From NCBI RefSeq assembly GCF_900111375.1, contig NZ_FOHB01000001.1, positions 434,001-498,000 on the forward strand: DNA of 64,000 nucleotides, written 5' to 3'. Positions 34,443 through 43,538 of this stretch are shown piece after piece. Position 1 is the stretch's first letter, and every line of letters begins with the position of its first letter. The position numbers were made by a program, and so were the translations under genes. The notes under the pieces were generated by a model, which had not been told where the DNA came from, did no database searches, and saw only the letters and a program-made list of their open reading frames with translations. Source of the DNA: Pedococcus cremeus (GTDB lineage: Bacteria; Actinomycetota; Actinomycetes; Actinomycetales; Dermatophilaceae).

Positions 34443-35507
34443 TCAGACCTGCTCGGCTGCGGCCCAGCCGCCGGCCGGTGTCGCCGCGCCGGAGACGTCG
34501 ATGGTCTCGATGATCTCCCGCGGTGCGGCGAAGTGGCAGGCCGAGAAGTGCTCGCCGGCGCCGTCCGGACGCAGGATCAGCTCCGGGACGTCGACCTTGC
34601 ACTTCTCCTGCGCCTTGAAGCACCGGGTGTGGAACCGGCAGCCCGACGGCGGGTTCGCCGGCGAGGGCACGTCGCCCTGCAGGACGATCTGCTCGCGCTT
34701 GTTGCGCAGCGTCGGGTCGGGCACCGGCACCGCGGACAGCAGCGCCTGCGTGTACGGGTGCGTCGGCCGCGAGTAGACCTCGTCCTCGTCGCCGATCTCG
34801 GCCATCTTGCCGAGGTACATCACGCCGACCCGGTCGGAGATGTGGCGCACCACCGACAGGTCGTGGGCGATGAAGACGTACGACAGGCCCAGCTCGTCCT
34901 GGAGCTTCTCCATGAGGTTGACGACCTGCGCCTGCACCGAGACGTCGAGCGCCGAGACCGGCTCGTCGCAGATCAGCACCTTCGGGTTCAGCGCGATGCC
35001 GCGGGCGATGCCGATGCGCTGGCGCTGGCCGCCGGAGAACTGGTGCGGGTAGCGGTTGATGTGCTCCGGGCTGAGGCCGACCAGCTCGAGCAGCTCCTGC
35101 ACCTTCCGGCGGCGACCCTGCTTCGGCACCACGTCGGGGTGGATGTCGAACGGCTCACCGATGATGTCGCCGACCGTCTTGCGCGGGTTCAGCGAGGTGT
35201 ACGGGTCCTGGAAGACGATCTGGATGTCGCGGCGCAGCTTGCGCATGGCGCGGCCACGCTGCTTGTAGACGTCGACGCCGTCGAAGATCAGCGAGCCCGA
35301 GGTGGGCTCCTCCAGGCGCATCAGCAGGCGGCCCAGCGTGGACTTCCCACAGCCGGACTCACCGACGATGCCCAGCGTCTCGCCCTTGTAGAGCTCGAAG
35401 CTGACGCCGTCGACCGCCTTGACCTGCCCGACGGTGCGACGCAGCACGCCGCCCCGGATCGGGTAGTGCTTGACCAGGTCGGTCGCGCTCAGAATGGCCT
35501 CAGCCAT
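34443..35507 (-). CDS. dppF: Dipeptide/oligopeptide ABC transporter ATP-binding protein (DppF-like)
   Basis: This 354-residue ATPase of the peptide uptake family is the last gene of the operon. It has Walker [15 protein letters not shown], signature [17 protein letters not shown], Walker [13 protein letters not shown] and the H-loop FIAHDLSVV. The C-terminal oligopeptide domain has the Cys cluster [14 protein letters not shown], which in the family binds an iron-sulfur cluster or holds the fold. Its ATG overlaps the dppD stop by eight bases. It forms the second, non-identical nucleotide-binding subunit with DppD. Peptide length preference is not readable, so Opp and Dpp names are interchangeable. 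Confidence 0.92.
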   Translation of the reverse strand: MAEAILSATDLVKHYPIRGGVLRRTVGQVKAVDGVSFELYKGETLGIVGESGCGKSTLGRLLMRLEEPTSGSLIFDGVDVYKQRGRAMRKLRRDIQIVFQDPYTSLNPRKTVGDIIGEPFDIHPDVVPKQGRRRKVQELLELVGLSPEHINRYPHQFSGGQRQRIGIARGIALNPKVLICDEPVSALDVSVQAQVVNLMEKLQDELGLSYVFIAHDLSVVRHISDRVGVMYLGKMAEIGDEDEVYSRPTHPYTQALLSAVPVPDPTLRNKREQIVLQGDVPSPANPPSGCRFHTRCFKAQEKCKVDVPELILRPDGAGEHFSACHFAAPREIIETIDVSGAATPAGGWAAAEQV

Positions 35508-36567
35508 TGAGGACCTCCTCGGAGAAGTGGCAGGCCGCCTCGCGAGAGGGCAGGACCTCGCGGAGCTCGGGGCGGTCCTGGGTGCAGAGCGGCTGGGCGT
35601 AGCGGCACCGCGGGTTGAACGCGCACCCGGGCGGGATACGCATCAGGTTCGGCGGCAGGCCACCGATCGCGGCGAGGTTCTGGCCCTTGAGGTCCAGGCG
35701 CGGGATCGACTCGAGCAGGCCCTTGGTGTACGGGTGGGCCGGTTGCCGGTACAGGTCGTAGACGTCGGCGCGCTCGACGATGCGGCCGGCATACATGACC
35801 GCGATCTTGTCGGCGACGTCGGCGACCACGCCGAGGTCGTGGGTGATCAGGATGAGCCCCATCTGGCGCTCCTCCTGCAGCTCCTGGAGCAGCCCCATGA
35901 TCTGGGCCTGCACCGTCACGTCGAGCGCGGTGGTCGGCTCGTCGGCGATGAGCACCGCCGGGTCGAGCGCGATGGCCATCGCGATCATGATGCGCTGGCG
36001 CATGCCGCCGGAGAACTGGTGCGGGTAGGCCTTGACCCGCTCCTTGGCGGCCGGGATCTGCACGCGCTGCATGAGCTTGATCGCACGCTCGAAGGCGTCG
36101 CTCTTGTTCATGCCGCGGTGCTGGCGGAACATCTCGGCGATCTGCCAGCCGACCGGGAAGACCGGGTTCAGCGACGACAGCGCGTCCTGGAAGACCATCG
36201 AGATCTCCGGGCCGCGGGTCTTGCGGCGCTGCTCGTCGGGCATGGTCAGCAGGTCCTGGCCGCAGTAGCGGACCTGGCCGCCGGTGATGCGGGCCGGGGG
36301 CATGTCGAGGATGCCCATGACCGCCTGGGCGGTCACGGACTTGCCGGAGCCGGACTCACCGAGGATGGCGAGGGTCTCGCCCTGGTAGAGGTCGAAGGAC
36401 ACGCCGTTGATGGCCTTGGCCACGCCGTCGTCGGTGTGGAACTCGACGAACAGGTCGTCGACCTCGAGGAGCAGGCCGTCCTTCGGCTTGTAGACCGAGT
36501 CCGCGGTCGCCTGGCGGCGCGCCTCGCCGCGGGTGGCGGCGACGGAGCTGGATTCAGTGGTTGTCAT
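35500..36567 (-). CDS. dppD: Dipeptide/oligopeptide ABC transporter ATP-binding protein (DppD-like)
   Basis: This 355-residue ATPase has Walker [17 protein letters not shown], signature [17 protein letters not shown], Walker [15 protein letters not shown] and the C-terminal Cys segment [14 protein letters not shown]. An N-terminal extension of about 35 residues precedes the domain. I placed the start at ATG 36567; the frame is open to 36633 but has no better start there. It sits 37 bases downstream of dppC and overlaps dppF. One Tyr codon is TAT, inside an octamer at 35787. The pair DppD/DppF is normal for peptide importers. Confidence 0.92.
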   Translation of the reverse strand: MTTTESSSVAATRGEARRQATADSVYKPKDGLLLEVDDLFVEFHTDDGVAKAINGVSFDLYQGETLAILGESGSGKSVTAQAVMGILDMPPARITGGQVRYCGQDLLTMPDEQRRKTRGPEISMVFQDALSSLNPVFPVGWQIAEMFRQHRGMNKSDAFERAIKLMQRVQIPAAKERVKAYPHQFSGGMRQRIMIAMAIALDPAVLIADEPTTALDVTVQAQIMGLLQELQEERQMGLILITHDLGVVADVADKIAVMYAGRIVERADVYDLYRQPAHPYTKGLLESIPRLDLKGQNLAAIGGLPPNLMRIPPGCAFNPRCRYAQPLCTQDRPELREVLPSREAACHFSEEVLNG

Positions 36568-36604
36568 GTGCGTCTTTCTCGCGTTCTCGCCTGGGCCGAC
36601 CTGG

Positions 36605-37534
36605 TCAGCGCGTCTTCGGGTCGAAGGCGTCACGCACGGCGTCGCCGAGCATGATGAAGGCCAGGACCGTGAGGCTCAGGAAGAGGCTCGGGAACAGCAG
36701 GATGTGGGGGGTGGTCCGCAGCGCGACGAGGGCGTCGGAGATGCTGACACCCCACGAGATCGCCGGCGGCGTCAGGCCGATGCCGAGGAACGACAGGGTC
36801 GCCTCCACCGAGATGTAGACACCGAGGTTGATCGTCGCGACGACGATGACCGGGGCCATGGCGTTGGGGAGGATGTGCGAGCGGATGATCCGCCACGGGC
36901 TCGCGCCGAGGGCACGGGCCGCCTGCACGTAGTCGTTCGGCTTCACCTGCATCACGCTCGAGCGCATGAGGCGGGTGAGGCTCGGCCAACCGAGGATCGT
37001 CAGGGCCAGCACGACCTTGAGGACCACCACGATGTAGGGCGAGTCGGCGTTGTTCGGGAAGGTCGCCATGAACAGGATGCCGCCGAGCAGCAGCGGGATC
37101 GCCAGGAAGATGTCGGTGATCCGGGAGACCAGCGTGTCGGCCCAGCCGCCCGAGAACCCGGCGATGATGCCCAGGGCCGAGCCCAGGATGACCGTGCCGA
37201 GGGTCGTGAAGACACCGACGAGGATCGAGGCCCGGGCGCCGTAGATGGTGCGGGCGTAGATGTCGTAGCCCTGGATGTCGCGGCCGAACCACGCGTCGGC
37301 GTTCGGGCGCATGCGGGCGTCCTTGAGGACCGCCTCGGTGGGGTCGGTCGACGTGAACAGCTGCGGCACGGCGGCCATGAGCACGAAGATCGCGATGAGC
37401 ACGACCGAGACCCAGAAGATCGGGTTCTTCTTCAGCTGCCGCCAGGCGTCGGACGCGAGCGAACGGGCGCCGCCCTCGCTGGCCTCCGCGACGTGTGTCT
37501 CCTGGCCAACGGCGATCGTGGTGGCCTCAGTCAT
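36605..37534 (-). CDS. dppC: Peptide ABC transporter permease (DppC-like)
   Basis: This 309-residue permease has an N-terminal cytoplasmic segment, a first span FWVSVVLIAIFVLMAAVPQLF, a linker domain with DAWFGRDIQGYDIYARTIYGAR (the OppC-type motif), and further spans (ILVGVFTTLGTVILGSALGI, LVSRITDIFLAIPLLLGGIL). The EAA loop is DYVQAARALGASPWRIIRSHILPNAMAPVIV. It would form the translocation channel with DppB. ATG at 37534 overlaps the dppB stop by eight bases. The order dppB-dppC-dppD-dppF is conserved. Confidence 0.93.
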   Translation of the reverse strand: MTEATTIAVGQETHVAEASEGGARSLASDAWRQLKKNPIFWVSVVLIAIFVLMAAVPQLFTSTDPTEAVLKDARMRPNADAWFGRDIQGYDIYARTIYGARASILVGVFTTLGTVILGSALGIIAGFSGGWADTLVSRITDIFLAIPLLLGGILFMATFPNNADSPYIVVVLKVVLALTILGWPSLTRLMRSSVMQVKPNDYVQAARALGASPWRIIRSHILPNAMAPVIVVATINLGVYISVEATLSFLGIGLTPPAISWGVSISDALVALRTTPHILLFPSLFLSLTVLAFIMLGDAVRDAFDPKTR

Positions 37535-38453
37535 GGCTGATCCTCGGGTCGAGCACGCCGTACAGCAGGTCGACGAGCAGGTTGGCGAAGAGGTAGACGA
37601 CGACCAGAGCGGTCACCGTGCCGACGACGGCCACGCCGTCGCGGGCACCGATGCTGCGGAAGAGGAAGCCGCCGACGCCCTGGATGTTGAAGATGCGCTC
37701 GGTGACGATCGCGCCACCGAGGAGGGCGCCGATGTCGACACCGATGTAGGTGACGACCGGGATCAGGGAGTTGCGCAGCGTGTGGAGGCCGACCGCACGA
37801 CGCCGCGTCAGGCCCTTGGCGATGGCGGTGCGCACGTAGTCGGCGCGCAGGTTCTCGACCATGTTGGCGCGGGTCAGGCGGGCGATGTAGGCGACCGAGG
37901 CCGATGCCAGCACGAACGACGGCAGCAGCAGCTCGTAGAAGGTGGCCTGCGACGACACGGTGACCGGGAACAGGCCCATCCGGACGCCGAGGAACATCTG
38001 CAGCGTGGCACCGATGACGAACACGGGGATGGAGATGACGAGGAGGGTGCTGACGAGGACCAGGTTGTCGATGAACTTGCCCTTGCGGATACCCGCGAGC
38101 ACGCCGGCGAAGATGCCGATCAGCGTCTCCCACGCCACCGCCATGAGGGCGAGCTTGCCGGTGGTGACGTAGCGCTTGGCCAGCTCCTCCTTGACCGGGA
38201 TGCCGTAGAAGCTGGTGCCGAGGTCACCCTGGGCCAGCTTGCCGAGGTACTTGCCGTACTGCACCAGCAGCGGGTCGTTGAGGTTGTGCTCCTCGCGGAA
38301 CTTCGCGACGTAGGCCGGGGGGCAGGGTCGCTCGCCGCACTTGCCGGCCGTCGGGTCGCCAGGCAGTGCGAACACCATGGCGTAAATCAGGAACGTAGCG
38401 CCAAGAATCACGGGGATCATCTGCAGCAATCTCCGCACGATGTACTTGCCCAC
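37527..38453 (-). CDS. dppB: Peptide ABC transporter permease (DppB-like)
   Basis: This 308-residue permease starts at GTG 38453 with AGGAGGTGAC just upstream. It has the classic start MGKYIVRRLLQMIPVILGATFLIY, a long loop with GDPTAGKCGERPCPPAYVAKFREEHNLNDPLL, and the cytoplasmic EAA loop DYVRTAIAKGLTRRRAVGLHTLRNSLIPVV. It pairs with DppC. Two Cys lie in the loop (CGERPC). The gene is separated from dppA by about 350 bases and a strong hairpin, so it may have its own promoter or be limited by partial read-through. Confidence 0.93.
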   Translation of the reverse strand: MGKYIVRRLLQMIPVILGATFLIYAMVFALPGDPTAGKCGERPCPPAYVAKFREEHNLNDPLLVQYGKYLGKLAQGDLGTSFYGIPVKEELAKRYVTTGKLALMAVAWETLIGIFAGVLAGIRKGKFIDNLVLVSTLLVISIPVFVIGATLQMFLGVRMGLFPVTVSSQATFYELLLPSFVLASASVAYIARLTRANMVENLRADYVRTAIAKGLTRRRAVGLHTLRNSLIPVVTYIGVDIGALLGGAIVTERIFNIQGVGGFLFRSIGARDGVAVVGTVTALVVVYLFANLLVDLLYGVLDPRISHD

Positions 38454-38799
38454 GTCACCTCCTCATGAATCTGACGCACCGGTGCAGGGGTGGGTGACCG
38501 GGTGCGTGGTCGTGGGAACCATCCGCCCAAGGGACGGGAGCCCGTGCGGGCTCCGTGGGTCGTCGTGACTAGACAACATAGTCTCTTCGGCGGGGGTCAG
38601 CGTAGGACAGGATAAGCCCTTCGCAAGGCAGGCCCGGCGGCCCGCCACCCGGCATACCGGTTCACGGCGGCCGGAGCAGGTTCGCTGACCTGCGGCCCGG
38701 CACACCGGTGTCGGCGGCCGAGCAGGCCATCGGCCTGCCAGCTGCTGGAGCTGGCAGGCCGATGACTCGTGCTTGTCACCTGGAGACCAGGTGGGTGCC
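38454..38799 (-). other. Spacer between dppA and dppB
   Basis: This 346-base spacer lies inside the dpp cluster. It begins (on the minus strand) with a 16-bp perfect hairpin at 38764-38728. It then holds a 10-bp palindrome ACACCGGTGT (38702-38711), one CGGCATAC octamer (38650) and a region with ACAACATAGTC (38572) that is relatively AT-rich. No gene is visible. It probably contains the promoter of dppBCDF. Confidence 0.5.
38728..38764 (-). terminator. Terminator or processing hairpin after dppA
   Basis: Perfect 16-base arms (38728-38743, 38749-38764) with a five-base loop lie 35 bases beyond the dppA stop. It probably sets a higher level for the binding protein than for the membrane components. 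Confidence 0.8.
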
Positions 38800-40461
38800 T
38801 TACTTCAGGGAGATCGAAGCGAAGTCGATCGTGCCGAAGGCGGTGATCTTCACACCGGTGACCTTGTCGGACCAGCCCATGGTGGCGGTGGAGTACCACA
38901 TCGGGATGGCCGGCATGTCGTTGGCGAGGAGAGCCTCGGCCTCCTGGTACTTCTTGTTGGCCTCGGCCGGGTCGGTCGCGGCAGCAGCCTCGACAAGCAG
39001 CTTGTCGAACGCCGGGTTGCTGTAGTGACCGTCGTTGGAGGACGCGCCCGTCTTGTAGATCGGGGCCAGGAAGTTCTCGATCGACGGGTAGTCCATCTGC
39101 CAGCCGGTGCGGAACATGCCCTTCATCTTCTGGTTCGCGATCTGCGTACGGAAGGTGGAGAAGTCCACGACCGGGGTGGCGACACAGTCGACACCGAGGG
39201 CGCTCTTGATGGAGTTGCAGGTCGCCTCGGTCCAGCCCTTGTGGGAAGCGTCCGCGTTGTAGGACAGCGTGATCTTGCCACCCTTGAAGCCGCCGGCCTC
39301 GGCGAGCTTGGCCTTGGCCTTCGCCGGGTCGTACTTGCAGTACTCACCGCACTGGTCGGCCTTGTAGCCGTCCACGACCGGGGAGACCCAGCCGGTGGCG
39401 GGCTTACGGGTGTTGTTGAAGATCTGCTTGATGATGGTGTCGCGGTCGATCGCCATCGAGATCGCCTGACGCACCTTCGGGTCCGCGTAGTTCGGGTCGA
39501 CCTTGGTCGGCGGGAAGGTGATGGTCTGGATGACGCCAACGGCCTTCTGGGCGTTGCGGTCAGGCAGGTCCGTCTTGTACTTGTCGTCGATCTGCGCGCT
39601 CGAGGGGACCTCGTCGGTCACGTCGAGCTGGTTGGCGATGACGTCGTTGTAGGCGGCGTCAGAGTCCTGGTAGATCTTGAACGTGATGTTGTCGACCTTG
39701 CCACCGAACTTGCCGGAGTAGTCGGCGAACTTCGAGAGCTTGATCTCGCTGTTCTTGGTCCAGGAGTCGACCTTGTACGGGCCGGCGCCGACCGGCTTCT
39801 CGCCGTAGGCCTTCGGGTCCTTGAAGAAGGAGTCCGGGAGCGGCGCGAAGGCGGTGTAGCCGAGGCGGACCGGAAGGTTCGAGACCTTCTCGCTGGTCTT
39901 GACGGTGAAGGTGTGGTCGTCCACGACCTTCAGGCCCGTCATCTTGTCGGTCTTGGCCTTGCCCTTGCCGGCGCAGGGGTCGTCGCCCTCACCGGTGCAC
40001 TGCGTGTCGGCGTAACCCTCGATGGGCTCCATGAAGTAGCCGGAGGACTGGGCGTTCGGACCGTAGGCGGCGTAGTTCCAGGCGTCGACGAAGTTCTTCG
40101 CCTTGACCTCGGTGCCGTCCTGGAACTTGTAGCCCTTGACCAGCTTGATGGTGAAGTTCTGGTTGTCCTGCGTGGTGATGGACTCCGCGATGTCGTTCTC
40201 GGGAGCAGCCGTCTCAGCGTTGTAGTGGACCAGCTTCGCGGTCGAGGCGTCCAGGACGTTTCCACCACACGTCTCGGTGGTGTTGCTGGGGACCAGCGGG
40301 TTCTGGGGGTTGCAGCCCCGGACGGTGATCGAGCCGCCGGTCTTGCCACCAGCGCTGGTGTTGGCCGCGTTGCCGCTGTCACCGCCACCGCAGGCTGCAG
40401 CGAGCAGCGCGGTGGCAGAGATGCCGGCGAACATGGCCACCGTGCGAGCAGTTCCTCGCAT
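38800..40461 (-). CDS. dppA: Peptide ABC transporter substrate-binding lipoprotein (DppA/OppA-like)
   Basis: This 553-residue binding protein of family SBP_bac_5 is a lipoprotein: the signal ends LLAAACGG with Cys24. It has GGSITVRGCNPQNPL, the domain core with ITTQDNQNFTIKLVKGYKFQDGTEV, KNFVDAWNYAAYGP, the KPVGAGPYKV motif, and DPKVRQAISMAIDRDTI. ATG at 40461 has GGAGG six bases upstream. Two Cys in DTQCTGEGDDPC form a probable disulfide in a surface loop. It is the first gene of the cluster and is followed by a hairpin. The peptide specificity is not known. Confidence 0.93.
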   Translation of the reverse strand: MRGTARTVAMFAGISATALLAAACGGGDSGNAANTSAGGKTGGSITVRGCNPQNPLVPSNTTETCGGNVLDASTAKLVHYNAETAAPENDIAESITTQDNQNFTIKLVKGYKFQDGTEVKAKNFVDAWNYAAYGPNAQSSGYFMEPIEGYADTQCTGEGDDPCAGKGKAKTDKMTGLKVVDDHTFTVKTSEKVSNLPVRLGYTAFAPLPDSFFKDPKAYGEKPVGAGPYKVDSWTKNSEIKLSKFADYSGKFGGKVDNITFKIYQDSDAAYNDVIANQLDVTDEVPSSAQIDDKYKTDLPDRNAQKAVGVIQTITFPPTKVDPNYADPKVRQAISMAIDRDTIIKQIFNNTRKPATGWVSPVVDGYKADQCGEYCKYDPAKAKAKLAEAGGFKGGKITLSYNADASHKGWTEATCNSIKSALGVDCVATPVVDFSTFRTQIANQKMKGMFRTGWQMDYPSIENFLAPIYKTGASSNDGHYSNPAFDKLLVEAAAATDPAEANKKYQEAEALLANDMPAIPMWYSTATMGWSDKVTGVKITAFGTIDFASISLK

Positions 40462-40695
40462 GGATGTCCTCCTACGTAGGGTCAGCCCGTTCGAGTCGAA
40501 CGGTAGGTCCGGACGCGCGCCGGGTGGAGCGCAGCCCTGTAACGCGCAAGGCGTCGGTGTGTAGGCCCCATGAAAGACCACACGCAACCCAAATACGACA
40601 ACCCTCGCGAAGCCGAAATCGAAACGTGACCGAGTTGTTGGCCAATCGGTGCCGACCATCCGCCTGCAGGGGGCTCCCTGCGCAAAAAGGGTGGT

Positions 40696-41151
40696 CTACC
40701 CCCCGGTCTGCCTCACGATGCCGCTCCAGACGGCCTGGCTGCCGGAATGTCCCGCCCGCACCGTCCAGATCAGCGCCACCAGCGCGACCAGGGCGGTCAG
40801 CATGGCCGGCAGCCGGTCGGGCACCCACACGTCACGCTCCCGCAGCGCCTGCACCAGCACGGAGGCGAAGAGCAGGGCGAACGCGAAGAACGGCAACACG
40901 TCGGCGATCTCTGCGTGCTCGCGCGCCACCGTGCCGCCCAGCCGCTCCTGCAGGGCCTCCCCGCTCTCCTTGGCCAGGAAGGTCAGGACGGAGACGACCG
41001 CGTTGGCCGCCACCACGCCCCACCCGACCACGCGCGGGGACCGCGGCAGGAACGCCCAGACCGTCGTCACCACCGTCATCACGGGCAGCAGCACCACCAC
41101 GCCGTGCACCACGAGCACATGGACGGGTAGCCCCAGGACTGTGTCGAACAC
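40696..41151 (-). CDS. DUF2231-like membrane protein
   Basis: This 151-residue protein has four membrane spans (LPVHVLVVHGVVVLLPVMTV, VVGWGVVAANAVVSVLTFL, VLPFFAFALLFASVLVQAL, LPAMLTALVALVALIWTVR). The pattern with HVLVVHG at the start and GHSGSQAVW at the end resembles DUF2231, an uncharacterised redox-linked membrane family whose conserved His residues suggest heme or metal binding. The start is GTG at 41151. It is divergent from hisN. About 235 bases between it and dppA carry the dppA promoter region. Confidence 0.7.
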   Translation of the reverse strand: MFDTVLGLPVHVLVVHGVVVLLPVMTVVTTVWAFLPRSPRVVGWGVVAANAVVSVLTFLAKESGEALQERLGGTVAREHAEIADVLPFFAFALLFASVLVQALRERDVWVPDRLPAMLTALVALVALIWTVRAGHSGSQAVWSGIVRQTGG

Positions 41152-41273
41152 CGTTGCCGCCTTCCCCAGGCTGTCGTGCGGTCAGGGACCAGTCGCGCTC
41201 GCGCCGACGCTAGCGCCCGGCGCACCTCTCCAACGCCCTACGACACCTGAGAGTTCACTGGGAGCCGGCCACA

Positions 41274-41302
41274 CGGCATACCGGTGGTCGTGCGGTATGC
41301 CG
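41274..41302. repeat. Octamer dyad in the divergent promoter region
   Basis: CGGCATACCG (41274-41283) and CGGTATGCCG (41293-41302) are perfect 10-base inverted arms around nine bases. Each arm contains one copy of the window's frequent octamer. It lies between divergent genes, so it is unlikely to be a simple terminator. Confidence 0.85.
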
Positions 41303-41347
41303 CGGGGGCGTGTCGGGGCGGTCCCCCACCCCCGCACGGCGACGGGC

Positions 41348-41353
41348 TAGCGT
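41348..41353 (+). promoter_or_regulatory. -10 element for leaderless hisN transcript
   Basis: TAGCGT is followed by six bases and the GTG start of hisN, with no ribosome binding site. Confidence 0.5.
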
Positions 41354-41359
41354 GGCAGC

Positions 41360-42154
41360 GTGGCCACCTATGACGATGACCTCCGCCTGGCGCACGTGCT
41401 GGCCGACGCCGTGGAGCGCATCACCATGTCCCGCTTCCGCGCCGAGGACCTGAGCGTCGAGTCCAAGCCCGACCTCACGCTCGTCAGCGACGCCGACAAG
41501 GCGGCCGAGGAGCTCGTGCGCATGCAGCTCAAGCGGACCCGTCCGCGCGACGCGGTGGAGGGCGAGGAGTTCGAGACCACCGGCCACGGCCCGCGCCGCT
41601 GGGTCATCGACCCCATCGACGGCACCCACAACTTCGTCCGCGGCGTGCCGGTCTGGGGGACGCTGATCTCGTTGGTGGACAACGAGATGCCGGTGCTGGG
41701 CCTCGTCGCCGCTCCTGCGCTCGGGCGCCGCTGGTGGGCCGCCAACGGCTCCGGCGCCTGGTCGGGTCGCAGCCTGTCGTCGGCCAAGCGCATCCACGTC
41801 TCGAAGGTCTCCACCATCGAGGACGCGTCGCTGTCGTACTCGAGCCTGAAGGGCTGGCGCGCCCTCGACCGTCACGAGGAGTTCCTCGCCCTCACCGACG
41901 ACTGCTGGCGCACCCGGGCCTACGGCGACTTCTGGTCCTACATGCTCGTCGCCGAAGGGGCGGTCGACATCGCCGCCGAGCCCGAGCTCGCCGTCTACGA
42001 CATGGCCGCCCTCGTGCCGATCGTCACCGAGGCGGGCGGTCGCTTCACCTCGCTGGCGGGCAAGCCCGGACCGTGGGGCGGGAACGCCGTGGCCACCAAC
42101 GGCCTGCTGCACGACGAGGTGCTCGAGCGCCTCGGCACCGACGCCCGCGCCTGA
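41360..42154 (+). CDS. hisN: Histidinol-phosphatase, inositol monophosphatase family
   Basis: This 264-residue Mg-dependent phosphatase has the family metal site GEEFE ([12 protein letters not shown]), [23 protein letters not shown] and [22 protein letters not shown]. The [11 protein letters not shown] variant is the one typical of HisN histidinol-phosphatases of actinobacteria rather than inositol phosphatases, so it would act in histidine biosynthesis. The GTG start at 41360 directly follows a -10-like TAGCGT. The assignment to histidinol phosphate rather than another phosphate is likely but not certain. Confidence 0.88.
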   Translation: MATYDDDLRLAHVLADAVERITMSRFRAEDLSVESKPDLTLVSDADKAAEELVRMQLKRTRPRDAVEGEEFETTGHGPRRWVIDPIDGTHNFVRGVPVWGTLISLVDNEMPVLGLVAAPALGRRWWAANGSGAWSGRSLSSAKRIHVSKVSTIEDASLSYSSLKGWRALDRHEEFLALTDDCWRTRAYGDFWSYMLVAEGAVDIAAEPELAVYDMAALVPIVTEAGGRFTSLAGKPGPWGGNAVATNGLLHDEVLERLGTDARA

Positions 42155-42188
42155 GCCGTGCGCCCCTCGCGCCCCTGCCCCTCCGCGG

Positions 42189-43538
42189 CTAGTTGGGGAC
42201 GACGGTCACCGCTCCCCTGCCGAGCTCCTCGAGCTGGTCGGCGTAGAGGCTGGCGTCGCCGACCACCACGACGGTCCAGGTGCCGTCGACCCACCGCCGG
42301 TACGCCTCGGCGAGCGCGTCGCCGTCGAGCGACTGCATGGCCAGCAGCGTCTCGGTGGTGAAGTCGGTGCTCATGCCGTCGAGCGCCATCGTGGCAGCCT
42401 CGTCGGCCACCGCGTCGGCGGTGGCGTAGCGACCCGGGGCCGTCTTGCTGATGTAGTCGATGCCCGCGCGGACCTCGTCGGCAGAGAACCCCTCGCGGCC
42501 GGACTCGAGGATCTCGAGCAGCAGCTTGACCGACTCCACGGTCGAGTCGGCTCGTACCGACCCGTTGGTGAGGAACAGCCCGCCGCGGCGCCGCGGCCGG
42601 AACGTCGAGCGGATGCCGTAGGTGAAGCCCTTCTCCTCGCGCAGCACGGCGTCGACGCGGGCGTTCGGCGACCCGCCGACGACGAAGGACAGGACCGGGT
42701 ATGCCGCCCAGCCGCCTTCCGCGCGCCGGTCCGGTCCCGCGCACCCCACCGACAGCTCGCTCTGCACCGACCCGGGTCGGTCTACGAGCACGATGCGGGC
42801 GGCGTCGGCGGCACGCACCGGCGGCTCGGCGTTCGGGGTCACGACCTCCTGGCCCTCAGCACGCCATTGCCCGAGCACCTCGTCGGCCACGGCACGCACG
42901 TCGACCCCGGACAGGTCGCCGGCGACGACGACGGTCATGCCCTGCGGCCCGACGAACCGGCGGTGGAACTCGACGAAGTCCTCGCGGGTCAGCGACGAGA
43001 CGGTCTCGTGCGTGCCGGCGCTCGGCCGGGAGGCCCGCTCGGCGCCGTCGAAGAAGGTGGCGATGAACTCGCGGGCGGCCCGGTGCGGCGCCATCGCCCG
43101 CTCCTGCTCGATCTCCGCGAGCCGCGTCTTGACGTGCCGGGTCACCTCGGCCTCGGGGAACACCGGCTCGCCGAGCGCCTGCTGGAGCAGGTCGAGCGCC
43201 TCGCCGAGCCGGCGCTTCGGCACGTCGAGGTCGACCCCGAGGCCGCTGTCGTTGATGCCGGCGCCGAGCGCGATGCCCTTGCGCTCGAGCAGCTGGGCGA
43301 ACTCCTCGGAGGTGTGCCGCGCGGTTCCCTCGTCGAGCAGCCGCGCCGTCAGGGCGGCGACGCCCTCCTTCTCGCGCGGCTCCACCGAGAGCGACATCGG
43401 CAGCACGGTGCGCACCGAGATGACGTACTGGCCGGGGATGTCGTAGGCCAGCAGCTCGATGCCGTTGGACAGGGTGTGGCGCTCGGGCTCCGGGAAGGCC
43501 CAGGGCTGGGGCGGGACGACCTCGGGACGGGCGCTCAC
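42189..43538 (-). CDS. M16 peptidase-family protein lacking the zinc motif
   Basis: This 449-residue M16 family member has the two-lobed fold but not the HxxEH zinc site: the corresponding region reads KEGVAALTARLLDEGTARHT. It keeps structural parts such as TVVVAGDLSGVDV and FTYGIRSTFRPRRRGGLF. It is like the non-catalytic subunit of two-subunit M16 enzymes (mitochondrial processing peptidase alpha, PqqG-type). The GTG at 43538 overlaps the stop of the upstream catalytic M16 gene, so the two are made in equal amounts. The natural substrate is unknown. Confidence 0.9.
   Translation of the reverse strand: MSARPEVVPPQPWAFPEPERHTLSNGIELLAYDIPGQYVISVRTVLPMSLSVEPREKEGVAALTARLLDEGTARHTSEEFAQLLERKGIALGAGINDSGLGVDLDVPKRRLGEALDLLQQALGEPVFPEAEVTRHVKTRLAEIEQERAMAPHRAAREFIATFFDGAERASRPSAGTHETVSSLTREDFVEFHRRFVGPQGMTVVVAGDLSGVDVRAVADEVLGQWRAEGQEVVTPNAEPPVRAADAARIVLVDRPGSVQSELSVGCAGPDRRAEGGWAAYPVLSFVVGGSPNARVDAVLREEKGFTYGIRSTFRPRRRGGLFLTNGSVRADSTVESVKLLLEILESGREGFSADEVRAGIDYISKTAPGRYATADAVADEAATMALDGMSTDFTTETLLAMQSLDGDALAEAYRRWVDGTWTVVVVGDASLYADQLEELGRGAVTVVPN

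Noticed and set aside
38773-40479. A 568-codon plus-strand open frame across dppA
   Set aside because: It is a Val/Gly/Asp-rich antisense frame of a complete substrate-binding protein gene; no start signal or domain supports it.
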